DNA from: Frateuria_A yonginensis
GTDB lineage: Bacteria > Pseudomonadota > Gammaproteobacteria > Xanthomonadales > Rhodanobacteraceae
NCBI RefSeq assembly: GCF_037137055.1
Contig: NZ_JBBBNY010000001.1
Location: forward strand, 248,001-312,000
DNA length: 64,000 nucleotides
Direction: 5' to 3'
A model generated the notes under the pieces. The model made no database searches. It worked only from the letters and a program-made list of their open reading frames with translations, and had not been told where the DNA came from. The position numbers and the translations under genes are program-made. This document shows positions 52,870 through 61,298 of the stretch, piece after piece (the first letter of the stretch is position 1; every line of letters begins with the position of its first letter).

Positions 52870-54071
52870 GCGCCGGCCTCCCCGCGGGCGAAGGCCAGGC
52901 AGGCGTTGTTGCCGCCGAAGCCGAAGGAATTGCTGAGCGCCACCCGGACGGGGCGGGCTTCGTTGCGCCAGGCGAACTGCGGTCCGCAGGCCGGATCCGG
53001 ATCGGTGCCGCCGAGGTTGCCCGGCACCAGGTCGTGCTCGAGCGCCAGCAACGCGATCGCCGCCTCGACGATCCCGGCCGCGCCCAGCGTGTGCCCGGTG
53101 AAGCCCTTGGTGCTGCTGGCGCGCGTGGAGGGCGGGAAGACGCGCGCGATGAGCGCGGCCTCCACCTCGTCGTTCTTCTGGCTGGCGGTGCCGTGCAGGT
53201 TGATGTAGTCGACCTGGGCCGGCTCCAGCGCCGCGCGCGCCAGGGCGTCGCGCAGCGCCAGCTCGGCGCCCAGGCCTTGCGGATGCGGGGTGGACATGTG
53301 GTGCGCGTCGCTGGCCTCGCCGTAGCCGAGCAGACGGGGCGCCGCCGGCGCGGCGTCGATGCGTTCCAGCAGGGCGAAGCCGGCCGCCTCGCCGATCGAG
53401 ATGCCGTCGCGGGCGCGGTCGAACGGACGGCAGGGCGTACGCGACACCAGCTCCAGCGCGTTGAAGCCGAACAGCACGCTGTCGCACAGCGTGTCCACGC
53501 CGCCCACCACCGCGGCGTCGGCCAGGCCGAGCCGGATCAGCCGTTCGGCGCTGGCGAACACCTTGGCACTGGAGGAGCAGGCGGTGGAGACGGTGAGGCA
53601 GGGGCCCTCCAGCGCCAGCGCCTCGGCGACGAAGCCGGCCAGCGAGTGCGGCGCGTGGATCGGCGGGCGCAGCATGTCGTCCGGCAGCCCGCCGTCCGGG
53701 TCGAGCCGGCGATAGGCCTCCTCGGTGGCGCCGATGCTGGCGGTGGAGGTGCCCAGCAGCAGTGCGATGCGCGCCTTGCCGTAGCGCGTGCGTGCCGCCG
53801 CCACGGCATCGAGGAAGCCGTCCTGGTTCAGGCCCAGCCAGGCCAGCCGGTTGTTGCGGCACTCCCAGCGGGCGAAGGCCGGGGGCAGCGCGGCCTGCTC
53901 CACGCCGTCCACGCGGCCGATCCAGCAGGCCAGCGGGGCGCTGCTGAAGTCGTTGGCGCGCAGGCCGCTGCGGGCCTGCTCCAGGGCCGCGCTGTGCGCC
54001 GCCAGGCCGTGCCCGAGGGCGGAGCTGGCGGTGAACGCGGAGACGGCGAGCGGGACGATCGGTTCGGGCAT
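52866..54071 (-). CDS. Beta-ketoacyl-ACP synthase (ApeO/FabF-like)
   Basis: This 401-aa elongating ketosynthase has C165 in STACSSSAK, H293 in NLHGTASQKND and H327 in GFTGHTLGAAG, so the Cys-His-His triad is intact. It condenses malonyl-ACP with the aryl or polyene chain. It is first of the minus-strand trio ketosynthase, chain-length factor and GT2. The upstream 150 bp to the YdcF-like gene should hold its promoter. Confidence 0.95.
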   Translation of the reverse strand: MPEPIVPLAVSAFTASSALGHGLAAHSAALEQARSGLRANDFSSAPLACWIGRVDGVEQAALPPAFARWECRNNRLAWLGLNQDGFLDAVAAARTRYGKARIALLLGTSTASIGATEEAYRRLDPDGGLPDDMLRPPIHAPHSLAGFVAEALALEGPCLTVSTACSSSAKVFASAERLIRLGLADAAVVGGVDTLCDSVLFGFNALELVSRTPCRPFDRARDGISIGEAAGFALLERIDAAPAAPRLLGYGEASDAHHMSTPHPQGLGAELALRDALARAALEPAQVDYINLHGTASQKNDEVEAALIARVFPPSTRASSTKGFTGHTLGAAGIVEAAIALLALEHDLVPGNLGGTDPDPACGPQFAWRNEARPVRVALSNSFGFGGNNACLAFARGEAGA

Positions 54072-54221
54072 CGAATCAGCCTAGCGGTGCGGTGCGGGCT
54101 TGCCTAGCCTGGTACCGCCGTCCGCACCCGCCGGTTCATCTAGTTGACGGCCGCGTGCACGATTGCGGCGGCGGCGGCCGCTGCGCACACTGGTGGTTTG
54201 TCCCCGCCGGGTGCCTGCCCC

Positions 54222-54914
54222 GTGTCCCGCCCCGCACGAACTCCCTGGCGTTACCTCGGCGACCGCGACGTGCTGCACGCGGCGGCGGTGACCCTGCTCG
54301 CGGTGCTGCTGAGCGGCGGACTGGTGTGGCTGGGCTACCTGCTGCACGTGGTCTGGATCGCGTGGCGCACGCCCTCGGCGCTTTGCGAACGCCAGGTGCT
54401 GCTGGTGTTCGGCCGCCGGTTGGCCGTGGACCGGCCCGAGCGCGACTACCGCGCGCGCCTGGCGCGTGCACGGGCGCTGATCCGGTCCGGACAGGTGAGG
54501 CAGGTGCTGTTGCTGGGCGGATGCAGCGGCGGGCGGGTCAGCGAGGCCGAGGCTGGCTACGCCTGGCTGGCACGGCGCGGCCTGCCTGCCGCGGTCGAGG
54601 TGGTGCTGGAACAGGACTCGGTCGATTCGCTGGAGAACCTGCGCCATGCGCGCGACCTGCTCCGCGGCGCGAGCACCGGTGCGCTGCCGCCGGTGGCCTT
54701 GCTGACCAGCCGCTACCACCTGGCGCGCTGCCTGTTGCTGGCGCGGCGGCTCGGCTTCGAGGGTCGCCCGGTGGCGGCCGAACGCGCGCTGCCGTGCACG
54801 CCGCGCTACCTGGTCCGGCTGCTGCGCGAGGCGGCCTACCTGATGTGGATCGACCTGGGCGTGCGCTGGGCACGGTTGGTCGGGCTCGGGCGCATGGCCG
54901 AACGGATCAGCTGA
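54222..54914 (+). CDS. YdcF/SanA-like DUF218 membrane protein
   Basis: This protein of about 230 aa has one membrane helix (about 17-40, VTLLAVLLSGGLVWLGYLLHVV) and a DUF218 domain. The domain has VLLVFGRRL, QVLLLGGCSGG, the acidic EQDSVDSLENLRHARDLL and LLTSRYHLARC. Relatives (ElyC, SanA, YdcF) act in cell-envelope carrier-lipid or vancomycin-barrier phenotypes, with the molecular function uncertain. The GTG at 54222 is chosen because the preceding Ala-rich stretch looks non-coding; the start is uncertain. Confidence 0.8.
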   Translation: MSRPARTPWRYLGDRDVLHAAAVTLLAVLLSGGLVWLGYLLHVVWIAWRTPSALCERQVLLVFGRRLAVDRPERDYRARLARARALIRSGQVRQVLLLGGCSGGRVSEAEAGYAWLARRGLPAAVEVVLEQDSVDSLENLRHARDLLRGASTGALPPVALLTSRYHLARCLLLARRLGFEGRPVAAERALPCTPRYLVRLLREAAYLMWIDLGVRWARLVGLGRMAERIS

Positions 54915-54985
54915 CCGGTTGCATCCGGCGTACACGGGGGGGCGGACTCCGGCAGCCACGAGACGCGGCGTCACGACATAGGACG

Positions 54986-55389
54986 TCCCGTTCCCGTCTC
55001 CTGCCGGTGTTGCTCCCCCTGCTGCTGTTGACGATGGCCTTCCGGCAGTCGCCGCTGGTCGATCCGGAGCCGATCGCCGTGCCCGCCGGCCTGAACGGTG
55101 CAGGTCGACAAGGCCGTCCGTGCCGCCCTGATCGGCCGGGGCTGGACGGTCACCGGCGAAGCGCCCGGCATCGTGCACGCAGCCCCAGTCGCGACGAATG
55201 GGTGGCGAACATAAGGTCGACTACGGCACCGCCAAGGTGCAGATCCGCTACGTGGACAGCAAGAACCTCAAGTACGCGGTCAAGCGCGATAGCACCCGCC
55301 TGATCCATTCCAACTACATGGGCTGGATGAAGTTCCTGTCCGGCGACATCGGCCGCAATCTCGAGCTCATCTCGGCCACGGTCAGCTGA
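54986..55389 (+). pseudogene. Frameshifted gene for a small lipoprotein-like protein
   Basis: The parts of one protein appear in successive frames. A hydrophobic start RLLPVLLPLLLLTMAF (frame beginning 54986) runs to PEPIAVPAGLN, then VDKAVRAALIGRGWTVTGEA is in a second frame. SRDEWVANI returns to the first, and KVDYGTAKVQIRYVDSKN continues in a third to the stop at 55389. Three shifts are needed to rebuild one chain of about 140 aa. The pieces fit one recurring Xanthomonadales hypothetical protein, from memory. Real decay or assembly errors cannot be told apart here. Confidence 0.7.
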
Positions 55390-55476
55390 TGGCAGCGGCC
55401 CGCGTCGACGCGCCACAGCGCCGGCGCGGGCCTGCTTGCTAAGCTCTGCGGCCGTCCCGTCCGCACCGATCATTCG

Positions 55477-56388
55477 ATGAGCCAGCAAGCCGACCAGGCC
55501 GAATCCTTCCTGCGCGAGGCGCAGGACCGCCTCTGCGCCGCCATCGAGGCGCTGGATGGCGGCGCGCGTTTCGTCGAGGACCGCTGGACGCGCGAGGCCG
55601 GTGGCGGCGGCCGCACCCGCGTGCTGAGCGACGGTGCGCTGTTCGAGCAGGCCGGCGTGAACTTCTCCCGCGTGCACGGCCACACCCTGCCGCCCAGCGC
55701 CACCGCGCACCGGCCGGAACTGGCCGGCGGCAGCTTCGTCGCCACCGGCGTCTCGCTGGTGCTGCATCCGAAGAATCCGTACGTGCCGACCACGCACGCG
55801 AACGTGCGCTACTTCGAGGCGAGCAAGCCCGGCGTCGAACCGGTATGGTGGTTCGGCGGCGGCTTCGACCTGACCCCGTTCTACCCGTTCGATGAGGACG
55901 TGCGGCACTGGCACGCCGTCGCGCGCGACCTGTGCGCCCCTTACGGCGCGGAGGTATACCCGCGCTACAAGCGCTGGTGCGACGAATACTTCTACCTCAA
56001 GCACCGCGGCGAGACGCGCGGCGTGGGCGGCCTGTTCTACGACGACCTCAACGAGGGCGGCTTCGAGCGCTGCTTCGCCTTCACCCGCGACGTGGCGCAG
56101 GGTTTCCTCGACGCCTACCTGCCGATCGTCGGGCGTCGCCGCGGCCTGCCCTGGGGCGAGCGCGAGCGCGAGTTCCAGCTCTACCGGCGCGGCCGCTACG
56201 TGGAGTTCAACCTGGTCTGGGACCGCGGCACGCTGTTCGGCCTGCAATCGGGCGGGCGCACCGAGTCGATCCTGATGAGCCTGCCGCCGCGGGTGCGTTT
56301 CGAGTACGGCTACACGCCCGAGCCGGGCTCGCCGGAGGCGCGGCTGGTCGACTACCTGCAGCCGCGCGACTGGCTCGGGGAAGGGTAA
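55477..56388 (+). CDS. hemF: Oxygen-dependent coproporphyrinogen III oxidase
   Basis: This 303-aa enzyme converts coproporphyrinogen III to protoporphyrinogen IX with O2 in haem synthesis. The signature region VWWFGGGFDLTPFYPFDEDV, the segment KRWCDEYFYLKHRGETRG and FNLVWDRGTLFGLQSGGRTE are intact. Length is normal. The start ATG at 55477 fits the usual N terminus (FLREAQDRLCAAIEALDGG). Confidence 0.98.
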   Translation: MSQQADQAESFLREAQDRLCAAIEALDGGARFVEDRWTREAGGGGRTRVLSDGALFEQAGVNFSRVHGHTLPPSATAHRPELAGGSFVATGVSLVLHPKNPYVPTTHANVRYFEASKPGVEPVWWFGGGFDLTPFYPFDEDVRHWHAVARDLCAPYGAEVYPRYKRWCDEYFYLKHRGETRGVGGLFYDDLNEGGFERCFAFTRDVAQGFLDAYLPIVGRRRGLPWGEREREFQLYRRGRYVEFNLVWDRGTLFGLQSGGRTESILMSLPPRVRFEYGYTPEPGSPEARLVDYLQPRDWLGEG

Positions 56389-56428
56389 CGAGGGGCGAAG
56401 GTATCACCCCTCAACCTAGGCTTCCGCC

Positions 56429-57085
56429 TTACGGCCGGTCGCCGCTGAACTTCACCGGCGTGGCGCCCTTCACCGGGCCGATCTGCGCGCTGTCGCTGAC
56501 CTCGAGCACCACATCGCGGCGGAACTCCAGCGTGCCCTGCACCACCGCGTGCGGGCCGATCACCACGTGCGGAGGACGACCCTCGAAGTGGAACCAGCCA
56601 CCCGGCTTGTCGACCAGGATGCCGCCCTCGACACGGGAGCCGGCGCCCACCTCGATGTCGCCCCCGACCGTCTCCAGGCCGCCGGCCACGTGCGCGCCGT
56701 CCAGTGCGATCTGGCCGTTGACGTTCGACACGCGCCCGCCCACGTCGACGTTGCGGGCGAGGCGGATGGAGCCGTTGACAGCCTCGACCTTGCCCTGGAT
56801 GCGGCTGTCGGCGCCGACCGTGACCGCGCCGTTGACCGTGCCCACCGAGGCGGCCTGCACGTGCGTGCCCAGTTCGATCGAGCCGTTGACCGTGCTGGCC
56901 TCGCGCACGGTGGCGTTGTCGCCGACGCGCACCGCGCCGTTGACGGTGCTCACGTCGCCGGCATGCTGGCCGGCTTCGACCCGGGCGGTGCCGTTGACCT
57001 TGTCGATGTCGTCGTCGCCCGCGACCGCCGCGAGCGGCAGGCAGAAGGCGAGAGCCAGGGCGAAAGCGAGATGGTGACGACGCAT
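56429..57085 (-). CDS. Secreted 18-residue-repeat (VNG) beta-solenoid protein
   Basis: This 218-aa protein has a signal peptide (1-22, cut near AVAGDDD). Six VNG motifs begin at residues 30, 48, 66, 84, 103 and 122, with VGG near 140. The spacing is 18-19 residues, the length of one turn of a left-handed beta-helix. Each turn alternates V-N-G with a polar/hydrophobic strand. The C terminus (about 155-218) differs. The function is unknown; it could be an adhesin, a polymer-forming or a matrix protein. AAGGAG precedes the ATG at 57085. Confidence 0.85.
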   Translation of the reverse strand: MRRHHLAFALALAFCLPLAAVAGDDDIDKVNGTARVEAGQHAGDVSTVNGAVRVGDNATVREASTVNGSIELGTHVQAASVGTVNGAVTVGADSRIQGKVEAVNGSIRLARNVDVGGRVSNVNGQIALDGAHVAGGLETVGGDIEVGAGSRVEGGILVDKPGGWFHFEGRPPHVVIGPHAVVQGTLEFRRDVVLEVSDSAQIGPVKGATPVKFSGDRP

Positions 57086-57227
57086 GGAGCGGTTCTCCTT
57101 GAATGGGATGCCAGGCTTGGATGCGCGCGCGGCCGGCAGGGTTGGCATGACCTCTGGCAGGGGCGGATTTGACCTCGCCGCGGTCACCCCGCACCATTTC
57201 GCGCTTCCCCGCCGCGAAGCGTACGCC

Positions 57228-57971
57228 ATGCACAAGCTCGTCCTGATCCGCCACGGCCAGTCCCAGTGGAACCTCGACAACCGCTTCAGCGGCTGGGCCG
57301 ACGTCGACCTCACCGAGCAGGGCATGGCCGAGGCGAAGGAAGCGGGCCGGCTGCTGCTGGAGGCGGGCTACACCTTCGACGTGGCGCACACCTCGGTGCT
57401 CAAGCGCGCCGTACGCACGCTGTGGGGCGTGCTCGACGCGATGGATCTGATGTGGATCCCGGTGGTGACCGACTGGCGCCTCAACGAGCGCCACTACGGC
57501 GGCCTGACCGGGCTCAACAAGGCCGAGACGGCGGCCAGGTACGGCGAGGAGCAAGTCAAGATCTGGCGTCGCAGCTACGACATCCCGCCGCCGCCCTTGG
57601 AGCGCGCCGACAATCCCTCGCTGCGCGACCCGCGCTACGCCCTGCTCGATCCCTCGATGATCCCCGACACCGAGTGCCTGAAGGACACTGTCGCGCGCGT
57701 GCTGCCGTACTGGCACGACGTGCTGGCGCCGGCGGTGGCCAGCGGCCAGCGCGTACTGGTGGCCGCGCACGGCAACTCGCTGCGTGCCCTGATCAAATAC
57801 CTGGACGGCATGTCCGACGAGGCCATCGTCGAGATGAACGTGCCCAACGGTGTGCCGCTGGTATACGAATTCGACGAGGCGATGAAGCCGCTGCGCAGCT
57901 ACTACCTGGGCGACCCGGACGCGATCGCCGCCAAGATGGCCGCGGTGGCCAACCAGGGCAAGGCCAGGTAG
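57228..57971 (+). CDS. gpmA: 2,3-bisphosphoglycerate-dependent phosphoglycerate mutase
   Basis: This 247-aa glycolytic enzyme interconverts 3- and 2-phosphoglycerate. The histidine phosphatase motif LIRHGQSQWN places the phosphorylated H9. Further signatures are RHYGGLTGLNK and the second catalytic histidine in VAAHGNSLRALIKYL. The ATG at 57228 matches the family N terminus; an upstream frame to 57084 has no support. The stop codon TAG is part of a GTAGGGCCC sequence. Confidence 0.97.
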   Translation: MHKLVLIRHGQSQWNLDNRFSGWADVDLTEQGMAEAKEAGRLLLEAGYTFDVAHTSVLKRAVRTLWGVLDAMDLMWIPVVTDWRLNERHYGGLTGLNKAETAARYGEEQVKIWRRSYDIPPPPLERADNPSLRDPRYALLDPSMIPDTECLKDTVARVLPYWHDVLAPAVASGQRVLVAAHGNSLRALIKYLDGMSDEAIVEMNVPNGVPLVYEFDEAMKPLRSYYLGDPDAIAAKMAAVANQGKAR

Positions 57972-57987
57972 GGCCCGTCGTCCGGGT

Positions 57988-58028
57988 TGACAGCTGTCAG
58001 CCCCGCGACCTGTGACCTGCCTGTCGCG
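57988..58028. repeat. 12-bp perfect palindrome and a second inverted repeat after gpmA
   Basis: TGACAGCTGTCA at 57988-57999 is perfectly palindromic. About 16 nt further, CGCGAC (58004-58009) is complemented by GTCGCG (58023-58028). Either could be an operator or part of the gpmA 3' end. There is no T-run. Confidence 0.45.
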
Positions 58029-58079
58029 CCCGCCCGGTGCCCGGCTAGGCTGGCGCCTTCCACCTGACCGGGAGCCGTC

Positions 58080-58598
58080 ATGGCGCCGAACCTGCTCGTG
58101 CCCGCGCTGTTCTCGCCTTTGCTGGCGCTCGCCGTGTGGCGCCGCGTGCGCCGCCAGTTCGGGCGGCAGCCGGTGCGCCGTGGGCCGATGACCGCACGGG
58201 TGGTGGTGCTGGCGTTGCTGGCCGGCCTGGTCGCGCTCGCCGGGTGGCACGACCCGCCGCTGCTCGAAGGGCTGGCCGGCGGCCTGGTGGGCGGCGTGGC
58301 CCTGGGCCTGCTCGGCCTGCGCCTGACCTGCTTCGAACGCGGCGCCGAAGGCCGGGACCTCTACCTGCCCAACCCCTGGATCGGTGCCACCGTGGCCGCC
58401 CTGCTGGTCGGGCGACTGGCCTGGCGCTTGCTGGTGCTGCTGCCGCAGGCGGGTGGCGCCGGGCCGATGGCGGCGCCGGGCGCGCCGCTGGGCAACAGCC
58501 CGCTGACCCTGCTGGTGGTGGGCCTCATGCTCGGCTACTACATCAGCTACTACGCCGGTCTGCTGGTGCACCACCGGCGCTTCACCCAGGCCGGCTGA
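58080..58598 (+). CDS. Small polytopic membrane protein of unknown function
   Basis: This 172-aa protein has about four hydrophobic helices (roughly 3-20, 38-57, 62-82, 105-125), with a conserved-looking terminal segment LGYYISYYAGLLVHHRRF. I recognise no domain with confidence; it resembles the uncharacterised CcdC/DUF1453-type membrane proteins. It lies between gpmA and glnK and is convergent with glnK. Confidence 0.7.
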   Translation: MAPNLLVPALFSPLLALAVWRRVRRQFGRQPVRRGPMTARVVVLALLAGLVALAGWHDPPLLEGLAGGLVGGVALGLLGLRLTCFERGAEGRDLYLPNPWIGATVAALLVGRLAWRLLVLLPQAGGAGPMAAPGAPLGNSPLTLLVVGLMLGYYISYYAGLLVHHRRFTQAG

Positions 58599-58616
58599 CA
58601 CCCGGTGCCCCGGTCG

Positions 58617-58634
58617 GTAGGCGCCTGCGCCTAC
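58617..58634. repeat. Perfect GTAG palindrome overlapping the glnK stop codon
   Basis: GTAGGCGC-CT-GCGCCTAC is an 8-bp perfect inverted repeat whose right arm contains the CTA (TAG on the complement) that ends glnK. It also separates glnK from the convergent membrane protein and could work as a bidirectional 3' element. Confidence 0.65.
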
Positions 58635-58969
58635 AGTGCGTCGTTGTCCAGCTCGCCCGTGCGGATGCGGATCACCTGCTCCAGCGGGCTGACGAAGATC
58701 TTGCCGTCGCCGATCTTGCCGGTGCGGGCGGATTGCTGGATCGCCTCGAGCACCCGTTCCAGCTGGTCGTCCGCCACGGCCACCTCCAGCTTGATCTTGG
58801 GCAGGAAATCGACCACGTACTCGGCGCCGCGATAGAGCTCGGTGTGGCCCTTCTGCCGGCCGAAGCCCTTCACCTCGGTCACCGTGATGCCCTGCACGCC
58901 GACTTCGGCCAGCGCCTCGCGCACGTCGTCCAGCTTGAACGGCTTGATGACCGCCACGACCAGCTTCAT
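58631..58969 (-). CDS. glnK: PII nitrogen-regulatory protein (GlnB/GlnK)
   Basis: This 112-aa trimeric signal protein senses 2-oxoglutarate and ATP/ADP. The T-loop tyrosine Y51, the uridylylation site, is present in RGAEYVVDF, and the C-terminal nucleotide motif GKIGDGKIFVSPLEQVIRIRTGE is intact. GlnB and GlnK cannot be separated by sequence alone, and no amtB follows. The ATG at 58969 has GGAG upstream. Confidence 0.93.
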   Translation of the reverse strand: MKLVVAVIKPFKLDDVREALAEVGVQGITVTEVKGFGRQKGHTELYRGAEYVVDFLPKIKLEVAVADDQLERVLEAIQQSARTGKIGDGKIFVSPLEQVIRIRTGELDNDAL

Positions 58970-59144
58970 GGATGCTCCTCGCTCGGGTGTTCCAGGGCAG
59001 GCCGCCATTGTGCCTGCCGCCTCGCGACCTGTCGCCCCGGCGGGGTGTGTAGGACAATCCCTACATTCTTTGGCGGAGCCGGCCGATGGCGCACCCACGT
59101 TCCCTATACATAGACTTCATTCCGACCCGCGAGAGGCGCCGTCC

Positions 59145-59402
59145 ATGATGGACCGGCAGGAAATCGACCGAATTGCCCTGCGACTTGTGTCGCTGGTACC
59201 GCCAGGGTTGGCACAGGCGCAGCAGGATTTGCGAACCAACTTCCACGATGTCCTGATGCAAGGATTGCATCGCCTCCAGCTGGTCACCCGCGAGGAGTTC
59301 GAAGCCCAGAGCCAACTGCTGGCGCGCACCCGCGCCAAGGTCGACGAACTGGAAAAGCGCGTGGCCGAACTGGAGGCCGACGCCGCTTCCCGCGGGCTCT
59401 AG
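59145..59402 (+). CDS. ubiK: Ubiquinone biosynthesis accessory factor UbiK
   Basis: This 85-aa BMFP-type protein (YqiC) helps the UbiJ-scaffold complex make ubiquinone. The helical segment is DRQEIDRIALRLVSLVPPGL, followed by a C-terminal coiled coil (RAKVDELEKRVAELEADAAS). The ATG at 59145 is one of two in tandem. The gene is monocistronic, with a terminator after it. Confidence 0.9.
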   Translation: MMDRQEIDRIALRLVSLVPPGLAQAQQDLRTNFHDVLMQGLHRLQLVTREEFEAQSQLLARTRAKVDELEKRVAELEADAASRGL

Positions 59403-59419
59403 CAGCCAGCTCCCGGGAG

Positions 59420-59474
59420 CCGCCCCCGATCCGTCACCCTCACCCCGAGAGCGATCGGGGGCGGTTGTTTTTTT
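59420..59474 (+). terminator. rho-independent terminator of ubiK
   Basis: A 12-bp perfect stem CCGCCCCCGATC (59420-59431) with GATCGGGGGCGG (59453-59464) and a 21-nt loop is followed by TTGTTTTTTT. The long loop is unusual. Confidence 0.88.
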
Positions 59475-59666
59475 GCCTGCCGTCGATGGAGTCGCAATGA
59501 TGCCGCCCGGCGACCCTGTCGCGAACCGTCGGCCCGGCCGGGGCCCCCACCGCGAACCATGGCCTCCTGCCGGCATCTCGGCTACCCGGGCGATTCCCGC
59601 CTCCGGCCAGCCGGGGCCTGCGCCGCGTCCGGCCACAACGGTTTCTTCGCGTCGCCCGGGGTCGCC

Positions 59667-61169
59667 ATGAGTCTGGCGGTCACCCTGAGTCGCGCCCAGG
59701 AAGGCGTCGCTGCACCGCAGGTGATGGTGGAGGTGCACCTGTCCGGCGGCCTGCCGGGCACGCACATCGTCGGCCTGCCGGAAGCGGCCGTGCGCGAGGC
59801 GCGTGATCGCGTGCGGGTGGCGATCCAGAACGCCGCTTTCGAATACCCCAATCGCAAGGTGACGGTGAACCTGGCCCCGGCCGAGTTGCCCAAGGACGGC
59901 GGCCGCTTCGACCTGGCCATCGCGCTGGGCATCCTGGCGGCCGGCGGCCAGGTGCCGCGCGAGAAGCTGGACGATTGCGAGTTCCTCGGCGAACTGGCGC
60001 TGTCGGGCGACCTGCGCGGCGTGTCCGGCGTGCTGCCGGCCCTGCTGCGCGCCCGCGCCCGCGGTCGTCGCGTGGTGGTGCCGCGCGCCAACGCCGCCGA
60101 GGCGGCGCTGGTGCCGGAGGCGGACGTGCGCGTGGCCGACACGCTGGCCGAGGTGTGCGGCTGGTTGCGCGACGCGCAGGAACTGGCCGCGCCCGGCCAG
60201 GCCGAGGCAGGCCATGCCAGCGCCTCGGGCGTGCCCGACCTGCTCGACGTGCGCGGCCAGCTGCAGGCGCGCCGGGCTCTGGAGATCGCCGCCGCGGGCG
60301 GCCACCACCTGCTGCTGATCGGCCCGCCCGGCACCGGCAAGACCATGCTCGCCGAGCGGCTGCCGGGCATCCTGCCACCGCTGGGCGAGTCCGAGGCGCT
60401 GGAAACCTGTGCGGTGCTGTCGGTCGCCGGCCAGCACGTCGAGCCGTCGCGCTGGCGCCAGCGCCCGTTCCGTGCGCCCCACCACACCGCCTCGGCGGTG
60501 GCGCTGGTCGGGGGCGGCTCCAACCCGCGCCCGGGCGAGATCTCGCTGGCGCACAACGGGGTGCTGTTCCTCGACGAGCTGCCCGAGTTCAGCCGGCACG
60601 TGCTGGAGGTGCTGCGCGAACCGCTGGAGTCGGGCCAGATCGTGGTCTCGCGCGCGGCCCGGCAGTCCACCTTTCCCGCCCAGTTCCAGCTGGTCGCGGC
60701 GATGAACCCCTGTCCGTGCGGCTATGCCGGGGACGCCCGTGACCGCTGCCGCTGCACGCCCGACCAGATCCAGCGCTACCGCGCACGCATCTCCGGTCCG
60801 CTGCTGGATCGGATCGACCTGTGCGTGGACGTGCCGCGCGTGCCGCTGGCCGAGCTGGGCGCGCCGCGCAGCGTCTACGACGAGGATTCGGCCACCGTGC
60901 GCGCACGCGTGGTACAGGCCCGCGAGCGGGCGCTGGCACGTGCCGGCCGGCCGAACGCCGAGATCAGCACGCGCGAACTCGAGCGCGACTGCGCCCTCGG
61001 GCCGGCCGAGCGGCGCTGGTTCGAGGCGGCGCTGGAGCGCCTGGGCCTGTCCGCCCGGGCCTACCACCGCGTGCTGCGAGTGGCCCGCTCCATCGCCGAT
61101 CTCGACGGTGGCGCGGCGCTGCTCGATCGCGCCCATCTGGCCGAAGCGCTGCAATACCGGCGTTTCTGA
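59667..61169 (+). CDS. comM: ComM / YifB Mg-chelatase-like AAA+ helicase
   Basis: This 500-aa hexameric AAA+ helicase promotes branch migration during natural transformation. An N-terminal ChlI-like domain begins MSLAVTLSRAQEGVAAPQVM and contains GLPEAAVREARDRVR. Walker A is GPPGTGKT (219-226), Walker B is VLFLDELPEF, and a C-terminal zinc-like cluster is MNPCPCGYAGDARDRCRC. dprA is also in this window. The spacer of about 265 bp before it holds the ubiK terminator and nothing else that I recognise. Confidence 0.95.
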   Translation: MSLAVTLSRAQEGVAAPQVMVEVHLSGGLPGTHIVGLPEAAVREARDRVRVAIQNAAFEYPNRKVTVNLAPAELPKDGGRFDLAIALGILAAGGQVPREKLDDCEFLGELALSGDLRGVSGVLPALLRARARGRRVVVPRANAAEAALVPEADVRVADTLAEVCGWLRDAQELAAPGQAEAGHASASGVPDLLDVRGQLQARRALEIAAAGGHHLLLIGPPGTGKTMLAERLPGILPPLGESEALETCAVLSVAGQHVEPSRWRQRPFRAPHHTASAVALVGGGSNPRPGEISLAHNGVLFLDELPEFSRHVLEVLREPLESGQIVVSRAARQSTFPAQFQLVAAMNPCPCGYAGDARDRCRCTPDQIQRYRARISGPLLDRIDLCVDVPRVPLAELGAPRSVYDEDSATVRARVVQARERALARAGRPNAEISTRELERDCALGPAERRWFEAALERLGLSARAYHRVLRVARSIADLDGGAALLDRAHLAEALQYRRF

Positions 61170-61190
61170 GTATTTCTGAACTGGCGGGTA

Positions 61191-61218
61191 TTGACTTCCG
61201 CGGCGGCAGGTCTAATAT
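61191..61218 (+). promoter_or_regulatory. Strong sigma-70 promoter upstream of the antiporter pseudogene
   Basis: TTGACT, a 16-bp spacer and TAATAT match the consensus closely. About 285 nt lie between the -10 box and the next start codon, an unusually long leader that contains a 12-bp palindrome. Confidence 0.75.
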
Positions 61219-61255
61219 CTGCACCCGCCGGTTCTTAAATGCATCCGGCCTGCCG

Positions 61256-61298
61256 CCCCGGTATCGGATCCCCTCCCTCCCCCCGCCCGATACCGGGG
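61256..61298 (+). repeat. 12-bp inverted repeat in the leader
   Basis: CCCCGGTATCGG (61256-61267) and CCGATACCGGGG (61287-61298) form a perfect 12-bp stem with a pyrimidine-rich 19-nt loop. No T-run follows. The rest of the 61170-61503 stretch shows no gene that I recognise. Confidence 0.75.
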
